NCBI GenBank assembly: GCA_023473795.1
Contig: JAMCYS010000098.1
Location: 25,337-89,336 of the forward strand
Reading direction: 5' to 3'
From: Chloroflexota bacterium
Lineage (GTDB): Bacteria > Chloroflexota > UBA6077 > FW602-bin22 > JAMCYS01
Length of the DNA stretch: 64,000 nt
Shown here piece after piece: positions 7,951 through 15,716 of the stretch (its first letter is position 1; every line of letters begins with the position of its first letter). Under the pieces are notes generated by a model. The model ran no database searches. It was not told where the DNA came from and saw only the letters and a program-made list of their open reading frames with translations. The translations under genes were made by a program, and so were the position numbers.

Positions 7951-9156
7951 CTACGGCGTTGGGGTGGCCGTCGCCTGGGGGGTCGGGGTGCGCGTGGGTG
8001 AGGGCGTGTAGGTCGTGCCCGGCAGCGGCGTTGGCGTTTTGCTCGGCGTCACCGTCGGGGTCCCGGTCGGCTGGACCACGCGCACGACAATCGGCTGGTC
8101 GCGCGTGGCCGCGGACGTGGGCAGCAGCTGCAGGGAAGCGGAAACCGCCTTAGGCACGTAGACCGAGGCGGCAAGCACGAGCCAGACCATCAACCCGAAC
8201 GCCAGCACCGAGACGAACGCCAGCGGCCAGCGGGGGCTGAGCCGGGTCTCCGGGGGCGCGTCCAGTAAGCTGGGCACGGGCGGGGCAGTCCGTCGGGGCG
8301 AGCCTGCTGCTCGCTCGACCACCTGAGCCGCCGGCATCGCCTCGCGGTAGGTTTGCAGGGCGCCCGCCACGGCCGCCAGACCGGACCAGCGGTCTGCCGG
8401 GAGGTTGGCCAGGGCTCGCAGCACAACGATCTCCAGCTGGGGCGGCAGGCGCGGGTCGACGGCCCGGGGCCGGATCGGCTTGCTCTCCCGCTGCAGGTGT
8501 GCTACCTCCCTGGGATGGCCGGCGGCGAACGGCGGCCGGCCCACCAGCGTCTGGTACAGCAGAGCGCCGAGGGAGTAGATGTCACTGGCCTCGCTCGGCG
8601 TCTCGCCCCGCATCACCTCCGGCGAGGCGTAGTAGAGCGTGTTCAAAGGCAGACCGTCCGCCGGCAGCACGGAAAGCGCCAAGCCGAAATCGCCGATTTT
8701 CGCCGTGCCGTCACTGCCGAAGAGAACGTTCTCCGGCTTGAGGTCGCCGTGCACCAGCTCACGCTGCCGCGGCCTGGCCAGGCCGGCGACGATCTGCTCG
8801 GCTAGGGGCAGCACCTCGGCCGGCAGCAAGGTGCCCCGGCGCTTCAGGAGGTCGCGCATGCTGCCCCCCGGCGCGTACTCCTGGACCACATAGTAGGTCC
8901 CGGCGTCCGCGCCACTATCGTACATGGCCAGCACGTTGGGGTGCCGCAGGCCTTGGGCGAGGCTAGCCGTCGCCAACCACCGCGCCGCCGCGGCGGTATC
9001 CGCCGCCAGCTGGGACCGCAGCAGGCGTAGGGCCACCTCACGGTTTCTTGACTCGTCGTGGGCGAGGTAGACGGTGCCCGTGGGGCCGCGGCCTATCTCT
9101 CGCCCGATTCTATAGCGATTGCCAATAATGCGACGTTCTTGCACCTTCAGGGCCAT
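7951..9156 (-). CDS. Membrane Ser/Thr protein kinase-like protein, probably atypical
   Basis: 401 residues: a kinase domain (about 14-275), one membrane helix (about 302-325) and a Thr/Pro-rich extracellular tail. The glycine loop (IGRGPTGTV 21-29), catalytic loop HGDLKPEN (136-143) and DFG (156-158) are present. The ATP-binding lysine of the VAVK motif is arginine (VALRLL, R44), and the helix-C glutamate aligns by eye with T63. It may be a pseudokinase or weakly active. The tail has no PASTA repeats. It follows murI by 49 nt on the same strand, suggesting a cell-wall-linked signalling role. Confidence 0.85.
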   Translation of the reverse strand: MALKVQERRIIGNRYRIGREIGRGPTGTVYLAHDESRNREVALRLLRSQLAADTAAAARWLATASLAQGLRHPNVLAMYDSGADAGTYYVVQEYAPGGSMRDLLKRRGTLLPAEVLPLAEQIVAGLARPRQRELVHGDLKPENVLFGSDGTAKIGDFGLALSVLPADGLPLNTLYYASPEVMRGETPSEASDIYSLGALLYQTLVGRPPFAAGHPREVAHLQRESKPIRPRAVDPRLPPQLEIVVLRALANLPADRWSGLAAVAGALQTYREAMPAAQVVERAAGSPRRTAPPVPSLLDAPPETRLSPRWPLAFVSVLAFGLMVWLVLAASVYVPKAVSASLQLLPTSAATRDQPIVVRVVQPTGTPTVTPSKTPTPLPGTTYTPSPTRTPTPQATATPTP

Positions 9157-9205
9157 CCCTTCGCGCCGGGGCTGGCGTTGGCTCCGGCTGGGTTCGCTTG
9201 CTCTT

Positions 9206-10000
9206 CTAGACTCTTGCCGCCGTCACCTGCACCGGGCGGCCCAGCAGCTGACTTGCCACTCTGGCGAACTGCGCCGGGTCGCCGCTGGTGTAGTAGACTT
9301 CGCTCCCGGGCCGCGCCGCCGCGCTCACGAGCTCGTGCTGGGCCAGCACCCGCCGCGCCTGGCGAGCCACCGCCTCCGCCGGGTCCAGAATGGTCACGCC
9401 AGGCCCGGCAATCTCCTCGATCAGCGGTCGTAGAAAGGGATAGTGCGTGCAGCCGAGGACGACCACGTCCGCCCTGTGCTCGACCAGCGGTGCCACGTAG
9501 GCGCGCACCAGCTGCCGGGCGCGCGGCGAGTCCACCTCTCCCGCCTCGACCAGCGGCACCAGACCCTCGCCGACCACCGTTTCCACGGCGATGTCCGCCG
9601 CGAAGCGGTGCACTAGGTCGGCGAAGGATTCTCCCTTAACCGTGGTCTCGGTTGCCAGCACCCCGACGCGCCCGGCGCGCGTGGCCGCCGCCGCCGGCTT
9701 CACGGCGGGCACCACGCCCACGACTGGCACGGCAAAGCGCTCTCTCAGGTAGGGCAGCGCCGCCGAGGAGGCGGTATTGCAGGCCACGACGATGGCTTTC
9801 GCGCCCTCCTCCAGCAGGAACCTGGCGATAGTCTCGCCGCGGCGGCGGATGAACTCCACGGGCCGCGGCCCGTAGGGCACGTAGGCGTCGTCGCCAAAGT
9901 AGACTATGTCCTCGTTAGGCAGCAGGCGCCGCACCTCGCGCAGCACCGAGAGTCCGCCCACCCCGGAGTCGAACATCCCTATCGGCCGCTCGTCAGGCAT
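9206..10000 (-). CDS. murI: Glutamate racemase
   Basis: 264 residues. It interconverts L- and D-glutamate to supply D-Glu for peptidoglycan. Both catalytic cysteines are visible (C74 in VVACNTASSA and C184 in LGCTHYPF), as are the N-terminal FDSGVGGLSVL and the YFGDDAYVPYG loop. The ATG at 10000 is preferred over a TTG at 10006 because GAGGCGG lies at the right distance. It sits upstream of the kinase-like gene and 69 nt downstream of the amidohydrolase. Confidence 0.95.
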   Translation of the reverse strand: MPDERPIGMFDSGVGGLSVLREVRRLLPNEDIVYFGDDAYVPYGPRPVEFIRRRGETIARFLLEEGAKAIVVACNTASSAALPYLRERFAVPVVGVVPAVKPAAAATRAGRVGVLATETTVKGESFADLVHRFAADIAVETVVGEGLVPLVEAGEVDSPRARQLVRAYVAPLVEHRADVVVLGCTHYPFLRPLIEEIAGPGVTILDPAEAVARQARRVLAQHELVSAAARPGSEVYYTSGDPAQFARVASQLLGRPVQVTAARV

Positions 10001-10069
10001 CGGCAACCGCCTCGTTACTCATCTTAATCTTGCCTCCGCGGCCTCCGCGCTCTCCGCGGTCGAAGCCGC

Positions 10070-11605
10070 TCACGGCCAGACCTGCTGGCCATCCACGAAC
10101 GTAGCCTCCACGGGAATGGCGGCGATTTCCCCAGGCGGCACCCGTAGGGGATTGGCCCCCAGCACTACCAAGTCGGCGGCTTTGCCCGGGGCGATGCTGC
10201 CCTTGGCCTGCTCCTCGAAGGCTAGCCGGGCTGCGTCCAGGGTATACATACTCAGGGCCTGGGCCGGTGTCAGCCGCTGCTCGGCCTCTGCCCGGTTCAC
10301 GGCGGCGTGCATGCCCAGCAGCGGCTGCAGCGGCGTCACGGTGCTGTCGGAGCCCCCGCCCAGGGTGAGCCCCGCTTGCAGCATAGTTTGCAGTGGGTAG
10401 AAGCGCGCATAGCGCTCGGGCCCCAGCCGCTGGTAGTACATGCCGCCCTCGCCGCCCCACTGCTGGCAGAAGGTCGGCTGTACGGCGACGTGGATGCCCA
10501 GCTCCCCGGCGGCCACAATTTGCTCCGCCGTGGGCAACATGAAGTGCTCCAGCCGGTGGCGGTGGCCCGGCCTTGGGTAGGCCGCCAGCGCCCGCCGGTA
10601 GGCATTCAGGGCCTGGCCGATGGCCCGGTCGCCGATGGCGTGCAGGGCGATTTGCAGGCCGGCCCGGTGCGCCTCCATTACGAAGTCCGCCAGCTCCTCG
10701 TCGCTCTGGTAAAGAACCCCGTTCCAGTCCGGCCTGTCGGCGTAGGGCTCCGCGAGTGCGGCCGTGTGCGAGCCGAACGAGCCGTCCACGAGCAGGCAGC
10801 CGCCGATGCGCGGCAGGCCGGCCGCCGCCACCCGCGCCACCTCCTTCGTCTGCCACCAGAGCACTATCTTGAGGCGCGCCTCGCCTGGTTCCGCGAGATA
10901 GTCGCTCAACGCACCCAGGTCGACGTCGCCGCTGGTGAAGCCTCCCTCCAAGGCGTGGACCGTGGTAGCGCCGACGGCCAATGCCTGCCGGGCCGCCGTA
11001 TGCAGGGCCCGGCGCCAGGTGTTCTCGTCGACGGCGGCGAACAGCAGGCTCGAGGCTTTGTACCAGGCCTCGGCGCGCAGCACGCCCGTGGGCTCACCGC
11101 CGAGCGGGTCGCGCTCGTAGCCCTGCTCCCCCTCGGCCGCCCGCACCAGCGCCAGGGCGCTGCTGTTGAGCACCGCCGCGTGCAGGTCGCGGCGCGCCAG
11201 GTAAGTGGGGACCCCGCTCGCCGCCTCGTCCAGCTCGGCGCGGGTAGGGAAGCGATTCTCCACCAGCACGGTGGGGTCGAAGCCGAGACCGCGCACCAGC
11301 GTTTCCCGGCGCGCGGCCTGGCGGACCAGCGCCAGCACCTCGCCCAGGGACCGGCACTCCTGCAGCTGCAGGCCGACGCTGGCGATGCCGGTGGCCATCA
11401 GATGGACGTGGCTATCGCCGAAGCCGGGCAGCAGAGCGCGCCCGTGCAGGTCCATCACCTCGCCGCCCTGCCGAGCCGCCAGAACCTCCGCATCGCTGCC
11501 GACCAGGGCGATCCTGCCGTCCACGGCCAGCACCGCCTGGGCCCGCGGTTGCCGCGTCTCCAGGGTCACCACGTCACCGTTGATCAGAGCCAGTCTCTTC
11601 GCCAT
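10070..11605 (-). CDS. YtcJ-like metal-dependent amidohydrolase
   Basis: 511 residues. The N-terminal composite sheet leads into LLPGFGDSHVHL, with metal-binding H66 and H68. Later come LHAIGDRAI, HRLEHFML and GGGSDSTVTPL, with the C-terminal strand GSIAPGKAADLVVLGANP closing the fold. These are features of the YtcJ/Amidohydro_3 group, which hydrolyse amides or N-acyl compounds; the substrate is not predictable. The ATG at 11605 is chosen because GGGAGGG precedes it by 6 nt. It is first in a likely transcript with murI and the kinase. Confidence 0.88.
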   Translation of the reverse strand: MAKRLALINGDVVTLETRQPRAQAVLAVDGRIALVGSDAEVLAARQGGEVMDLHGRALLPGFGDSHVHLMATGIASVGLQLQECRSLGEVLALVRQAARRETLVRGLGFDPTVLVENRFPTRAELDEAASGVPTYLARRDLHAAVLNSSALALVRAAEGEQGYERDPLGGEPTGVLRAEAWYKASSLLFAAVDENTWRRALHTAARQALAVGATTVHALEGGFTSGDVDLGALSDYLAEPGEARLKIVLWWQTKEVARVAAAGLPRIGGCLLVDGSFGSHTAALAEPYADRPDWNGVLYQSDEELADFVMEAHRAGLQIALHAIGDRAIGQALNAYRRALAAYPRPGHRHRLEHFMLPTAEQIVAAGELGIHVAVQPTFCQQWGGEGGMYYQRLGPERYARFYPLQTMLQAGLTLGGGSDSTVTPLQPLLGMHAAVNRAEAEQRLTPAQALSMYTLDAARLAFEEQAKGSIAPGKAADLVVLGANPLRVPPGEIAAIPVEATFVDGQQVWP

Positions 11606-11775
11606 CGTCACCCCTCCCGCATTCGCCAGACCCGCCGGCGCAGGCGCGCCGCCGGATTATAGGCGGCCCGCACCGCGGCCCACAAGGCAGGCGGCCGTGC
11701 TGCCCCGCGCGCGGGAGGACAGAGACTGAAAGAGCAAAAAGCGGGCCAGTCGGGAACGAACGGGGGGCTGAGCTG

Positions 11776-13113
11776 CTAGTTGCCGGCGTCAGGCGGAGTG
11801 ACCGTGGGCGGCTTGCCGGGATACGGGGGAATGATCGTGGGCGGATCACCGACGTAGGTGACGAAGCGATGCTCGCTCACCTTGTGCCCGTCGGCGTAGG
11901 TGATGTCGCGGTAGGTTTCGTATTTGAACTCGGCCAGCTGCGTCGGGCCCCGGCGCACGACGGTGCGATCTGGCGGCACCTTGCCTTCGAGCCAATAAAC
12001 GAGCTGCATCAGACCTGTATCCAGCTCGGCGCGCACCCGCAGCTCGGTTGGCGTGTCGTTGAAGATCACCACGTCCGCCCCGCCCTCCTGCACGGTGGCG
12101 TCCCAGCCGAACGGAACGTAGGAGACAAGGGAGTGGGGAGTGGCCGCCGCTATCGCCACCCCGGCGTTGAACGCGGCCCGGTAGAAGGTCGTCGCCGAGG
12201 CGCAAACGCCGCCGGCGTACACCCACTCATACTTGTTCTCGGCGTTGTAGCCCAAGCCGACTACGTAACCGGGCGCGGAGAGCACCCGGCCGAAGCTGAA
12301 GGCCTTGCCGGGGGGGATCACAGCCCCGTCGATCGCCTTAGCGGCGACCTCGTTGTTGCGCAGCTTCTGGGGAATGAAGCCGCTGGCGTCAGTCGTATAG
12401 GCGCCCCAAACGTACCATTCGGCGTTGCTCTGCTCGGGCACCGCTTGCAGCCGCTCGGGCGGCACTTTCTTGAGGGTATAGATGTATTCGTCGCCCAGCA
12501 ACCCCGGCTGCACCTGGTAGGCCGGCGGGTTCTGCGGCCGGAATTCCAGGCGGGCGCGCTGGAAGCGCTGTACCGTGACCGCCCCAGCCTGGTACGGCTC
12601 GCTCGTCGGGTAGCCGAAGACGGTCAGGGCGCCGTGCGTTTCATAGAACTGCCGGAAGGGCGGCCCCAGCGAGTGCCCCGTCTCCGGGTAGTAGCGCCGC
12701 CCCGGGTCCGTGGGCGGCGGCATCGGCGGCTCGGCCGGGCCCAGCACGAGGTCGCCCAGTAAAGTCAGCTGCACCTGCCAGGGGTACTGGTTCTCCGGCC
12801 AGAGCTCCAGGCGGTGGCGCTGGAAGTACTGCACCAGGCGCCCGTTCTCGACGAAAGCCTCGGTGCGGGGCAGGCCGAAGGTATCGATGCCGCCGTAACG
12901 GTCGAAGAAGCTGAGGAAGGGGCCGTTCACGTTGTGCCCGGTGGTCGGGAAGAAACGGCCGTCCGGGGTCGTGCGCTTGAGCCCAGTCTGGGCGCGCAAG
13001 TCCTCCGCCAGGGCAGGGGCCGGCAGGGCCAGGCTGAGGAGAACGGCCAGCGCCAGGGCCGCGCGCCAAAATCGTCGCCCGAAGGGGAAGGTGAGAGTTC
13101 GACCAGGTTTCAC
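11776..13113 (-). CDS. Exported VanW-domain protein with two N-terminal secreted-protein repeats
   Basis: 445 residues. A signal peptide (RRFWRAALALAVLLSLALP) is followed by two copies of a repeat of about 75 residues with the pattern G-H-x-F-F-GG-x-FG-P-VQYFQR-LE-P-LGD. The C-terminal half is a VanW domain (FSFGRVLSAPGYVVGLG, GGVCASATTFYRAAF, DVVIFNDTPTELRV). VanW proteins are envelope proteins of unclear function, first seen beside vancomycin-resistance genes. The GTG at 13113 is chosen because the signal peptide follows directly and a TATAAT sits only 6 bp upstream; longer in-frame extensions look artefactual. The same repeat occurs in the glycoside hydrolase at 31.9 kb. Confidence 0.82.
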   Translation of the reverse strand: MKPGRTLTFPFGRRFWRAALALAVLLSLALPAPALAEDLRAQTGLKRTTPDGRFFPTTGHNVNGPFLSFFDRYGGIDTFGLPRTEAFVENGRLVQYFQRHRLELWPENQYPWQVQLTLLGDLVLGPAEPPMPPPTDPGRRYYPETGHSLGPPFRQFYETHGALTVFGYPTSEPYQAGAVTVQRFQRARLEFRPQNPPAYQVQPGLLGDEYIYTLKKVPPERLQAVPEQSNAEWYVWGAYTTDASGFIPQKLRNNEVAAKAIDGAVIPPGKAFSFGRVLSAPGYVVGLGYNAENKYEWVYAGGVCASATTFYRAAFNAGVAIAAATPHSLVSYVPFGWDATVQEGGADVVIFNDTPTELRVRAELDTGLMQLVYWLEGKVPPDRTVVRRGPTQLAEFKYETYRDITYADGHKVSEHRFVTYVGDPPTIIPPYPGKPPTVTPPDAGN

Positions 13114-13119
13114 CTCTCC

Positions 13120-13125
13120 ATTATA
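13120..13125 (-). promoter_or_regulatory. TATAAT -10 element directly in front of the VanW gene
   Basis: A perfect TATAAT on the minus strand ends 6 bp before the predicted GTG start, so transcription would begin at or near the start codon, implying a leaderless mRNA. No good -35 is visible, and the hexamer could be coincidental. Confidence 0.35.
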
Positions 13126-13508
13126 CCTGCCGACGGCCTCGCCGCCTAGTCCCTCAGCGGCTCGGTCCAGCCACCAGTCCGACCGCCTGCGCAGGCGGCC
13201 TGCCAGTGCCCTGCCGGTTTCCAACATTGCAGTAGCTGCCAATGATGTGGTCCCCCAACTGGTTACTGGGCTACAGAGGACTCGCTGAGACGCTGCGTGC
13301 CCGCCATTGGCCCCGTAGCCCCAGCCAGGTCGCCGCCGCGGACGGTCAAGTAGGTTGCCGCAAGCTTGACGGCACACAGGAAGCCCGGTACACTTGGCAG
13401 GGTCGAGGGTTCCACGTTCAAGGCCTATGGGTTGGTTGCTGATGAGACGTATGTCGTGCGTGTCTCCTCTATCCCAAGGGGTTGGGGGCCCTGAGAAGTG
13501 AGAGCACC
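13126..13508. other. Intergenic region between the divergent VanW and methylase genes
   Basis: No gene is seen in this stretch. Besides the methylase promoter (13366-13394) I see no repeat or RNA gene. Base composition falls towards the restriction-modification locus. Confidence 0.6.
13366..13394 (+). promoter_or_regulatory. Promoter of the restriction-modification operon
   Basis: TTGACG (13366-13371), a 17-bp spacer and TACACT (13389-13394) form a good vegetative promoter about 115 nt ahead of the methylase start. Confidence 0.65.
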
Positions 13509-14510
13509 ATGATGGTCACCCCCCCACTACCCGGCTTCCCACCGTGCGTTCGCGTTCTTAGACCGAGCGCGACTGCGAGCGACATCGCGTTTGTCTTCAC
13601 GGAGAGTGCCACGGAGTCAGCGCTGATAGCAGGTGACAGTCGCAAGGTGCTGTCCCTACTGCCGGACAAGTCTTTCCAGGCGTGTGTTACCTCGCCGCCG
13701 TACTGGTCCCTCCGCAATTACCATATCGCCGGACAGATCGGGCTGGAGACATCGCTCGACGAGTACATTGATAACTTGGTCGCTGTGTTCAAGGACGTAC
13801 ATCGTGTCCTCCGCGACGACGGCACGCTATGGCTCAACATCGGGGACTCCTTTACTTCGGGGGGCCGCACTAGCCGTGCTCCAGATAAGAAGAACCCGGT
13901 GCGAGCTATGGACATCCGGCCGCCAACTCCAGAGGGTCTGAAACCGAAGGATCTTGTGGGGGTACCATGGCGGTTGGCGTTCGCCTTGCAAGCGGTCGGC
14001 TGGTACCTGCGGGCGGATATTATCTGGGACAAGCCCAACTGCCAGCCAGAGAGTGTCAAGGATCGGCCCACCCGCAGCCACGAATACGTCTTTCTCTTCT
14101 CCAGGAGTGAGAAGTACGTGTATCGGTATGATGCCGTGCGCGGCCCCAGAGGGCGGAACCTGCGCACGGTGTGGGATATCAATACTCAAGCTTACAGAGA
14201 GGCCCACTTCGCCACCTTCCCAGTATCTCTGGCGGAGAGGTGCACCGCGCTGGGGACCAGGCCGGGCGATCTTGTCCTGGACCCTTTCATCGGCTCTGGG
14301 ACGACCGGAGTGGCCGCATTGAAAACGAATCGCCGCTTCGTGGGGGTGGAACTGAATCCCGGCTATGTGGGCATCGCGGAGCAACGCCTAAACGGATCAG
14401 TGAGCCCCGACGGGACGTGGAGTGGAGGAACCGATGAGGAGACCAGACGCTTCGAGACAAGTGGGCTTCCATCAGCTCCTCGTGGCCGCACGCAAGACCT
14501 GGCTAATTGA
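13509..14510 (+). CDS. Type II DNA methyltransferase, beta-type, probably N4-cytosine specific
   Basis: 333 residues. The catalytic motif TSPPYW (61-66) precedes the AdoMet-binding motif DPFIGSGTT (258-266), the beta-class order; S-P-P-Y with a preceding T is usual for N4-cytosine enzymes. It would protect the host site of the adjacent endonuclease. The ATG at 13509 is used, with a TTG at 13482 as an alternative. It overlaps the endonuclease gene by 77 nt. The pair is visibly less GC-rich than its neighbours, a sign of horizontal acquisition. Confidence 0.88.
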   Translation: MMVTPPLPGFPPCVRVLRPSATASDIAFVFTESATESALIAGDSRKVLSLLPDKSFQACVTSPPYWSLRNYHIAGQIGLETSLDEYIDNLVAVFKDVHRVLRDDGTLWLNIGDSFTSGGRTSRAPDKKNPVRAMDIRPPTPEGLKPKDLVGVPWRLAFALQAVGWYLRADIIWDKPNCQPESVKDRPTRSHEYVFLFSRSEKYVYRYDAVRGPRGRNLRTVWDINTQAYREAHFATFPVSLAERCTALGTRPGDLVLDPFIGSGTTGVAALKTNRRFVGVELNPGYVGIAEQRLNGSVSPDGTWSGGTDEETRRFETSGLPSAPRGRTQDLAN

Positions 14511-15396
14511 CGCGCTCAGCAGCGCTCTGAGCGAATTTGACCCGGAACTAGTCAAGGCACAAGTCGTAACCTACGCACCGGCCGACGCCCAAAGGATTCT
14601 AGGAGCGGCGTGGGTCAAAGACGAACACATCTTCCCCACGCCGATTGTTCTTGAGAAGGCGCCCACATTAGTGGGCTACTACCGCCTTCTACTCGGTCTG
14701 CCGCAGAAGACCTTCTATGGCAGAGGTACCGGCATGGGCATTCTCAAGAGCATGGAGATCAAGGGCACAATCCGCGAGGAACAAAGAGAGGCTCTGCCCG
14801 ACTTCTGTAGAGTCATGGGTGAGGCATTGGCCGACTTGGTGACTCAGCTATCGCCACAAATTACTTCACAAGACGTGAGAGAACTTCCCATCTTGACGCT
14901 CGGGCAGATGTTTCAGGGGGCTAACAATGTCCAGATAGGCAAACGAGCCATCGTTGACGTGTACCTTTCGATTGGCGAGGTTGTTCAGAATCACGTCGTT
15001 GGTCGCACCGACAGGGACACCAAGATCAGAAACGCATCCGGCCGGACGGTGACCATAGTGTTGGCACAGGATCCGGACGTCAGCATCACAGAGGATATTG
15101 CAGGCGCATTGCAGAAGAAGGTGGCTATAGAGGTTAAAGGAGGCACGGACAAGAGCAATGCGCACAACCGAGCTGGTGAGGCGGAGAAATCTCATCAGAA
15201 AGCCAGGAGTTTGGGTTACCGGGAATTCTGGACGGTCATTGCCACCAAAGGAATCGACCTCGCCGTGCTCAAACGTGAGTCTCCCACCACCAACTCGTGG
15301 TTCGATTTGTCGCAGGTAATCGGCCGCCTCGGCTCCGACTGGGATGAGTTCCGCTCACGGATCGCCAGCGTAGTAGGAATCCCCCTGTTAGAGTGA
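14434..15396 (+). CDS. Type II restriction endonuclease, PD-(D/E)XK fold, XcyI-like
   Basis: 320 residues. The nuclease core is PD (214-215), 17 residues, then E-V-K (233-235) in AIEVKGGTDKSNAHNRAGEAEKSHQ. The SNxxNRxGEAEKSHQ string resembles my recollection of the XcyI family, whose members cut CCCGGG; the specificity is therefore inference. The ATG at 14434 has a GGAGG 5 nt upstream, which rules out the GTG at 14422. It begins inside the methylase gene, so synthesis is coupled and the methylase is made first. Confidence 0.75.
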   Translation: MRRPDASRQVGFHQLLVAARKTWLIDALSSALSEFDPELVKAQVVTYAPADAQRILGAAWVKDEHIFPTPIVLEKAPTLVGYYRLLLGLPQKTFYGRGTGMGILKSMEIKGTIREEQREALPDFCRVMGEALADLVTQLSPQITSQDVRELPILTLGQMFQGANNVQIGKRAIVDVYLSIGEVVQNHVVGRTDRDTKIRNASGRTVTIVLAQDPDVSITEDIAGALQKKVAIEVKGGTDKSNAHNRAGEAEKSHQKARSLGYREFWTVIATKGIDLAVLKRESPTTNSWFDLSQVIGRLGSDWDEFRSRIASVVGIPLLE

Positions 15397-15716
15397 ATCT
15401 CTTCACTAGCCCGCCCAAGGCCAGTTCTACCTTTGGCGGGTCCTGCGCCTACCTGCCCACCCTTTGGGACCGTCGTCTGGCATCGTGGGCGCTAGCTGGT
15501 GGCGATGGCCGGCGCTCGCTCCATCGCCATTGACTGGGTAGGCCACCGGCAGCCATCGTGCGTTGACACCCCCGCCGCGACGAGACTATACTCAGCCTCG
15601 CGCCGAACGGCCGTTGGCCCGCCCGGCGCGAGCACCCACCACCAGGCACACGCCGGGGATGGTCGGCCGACCGCCCCTCCCTTGCGCTAGGGGATAGGGC
15701 AGCCGGAGGAGACGGA
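15397..15716. other. Intergenic region after the restriction-modification pair
   Basis: No gene is seen. A weak stem-loop (CCCGCCCAAGG with CCTTTGGCGGG, 15411-15440) just after the endonuclease stop may act as a terminator. The rest holds the promoter of the peptidase gene. Confidence 0.5.
15563..15592 (+). promoter_or_regulatory. Promoter of the M1-like peptidase gene
   Basis: A perfect TTGACA (15563-15568), an 18-bp spacer and TATACT (15587-15592) make one of the best sigma-70-type promoters in the window, about 125 nt ahead of the TTG start. Confidence 0.7.

Noticed and set aside
10307..11662. Long open frame on the plus strand opposite the amidohydrolase
   Set aside because: It is antisense to a clear family member, has repetitive His/Arg/Gln-rich composition typical of shadow frames in GC-rich DNA and shows no domain.
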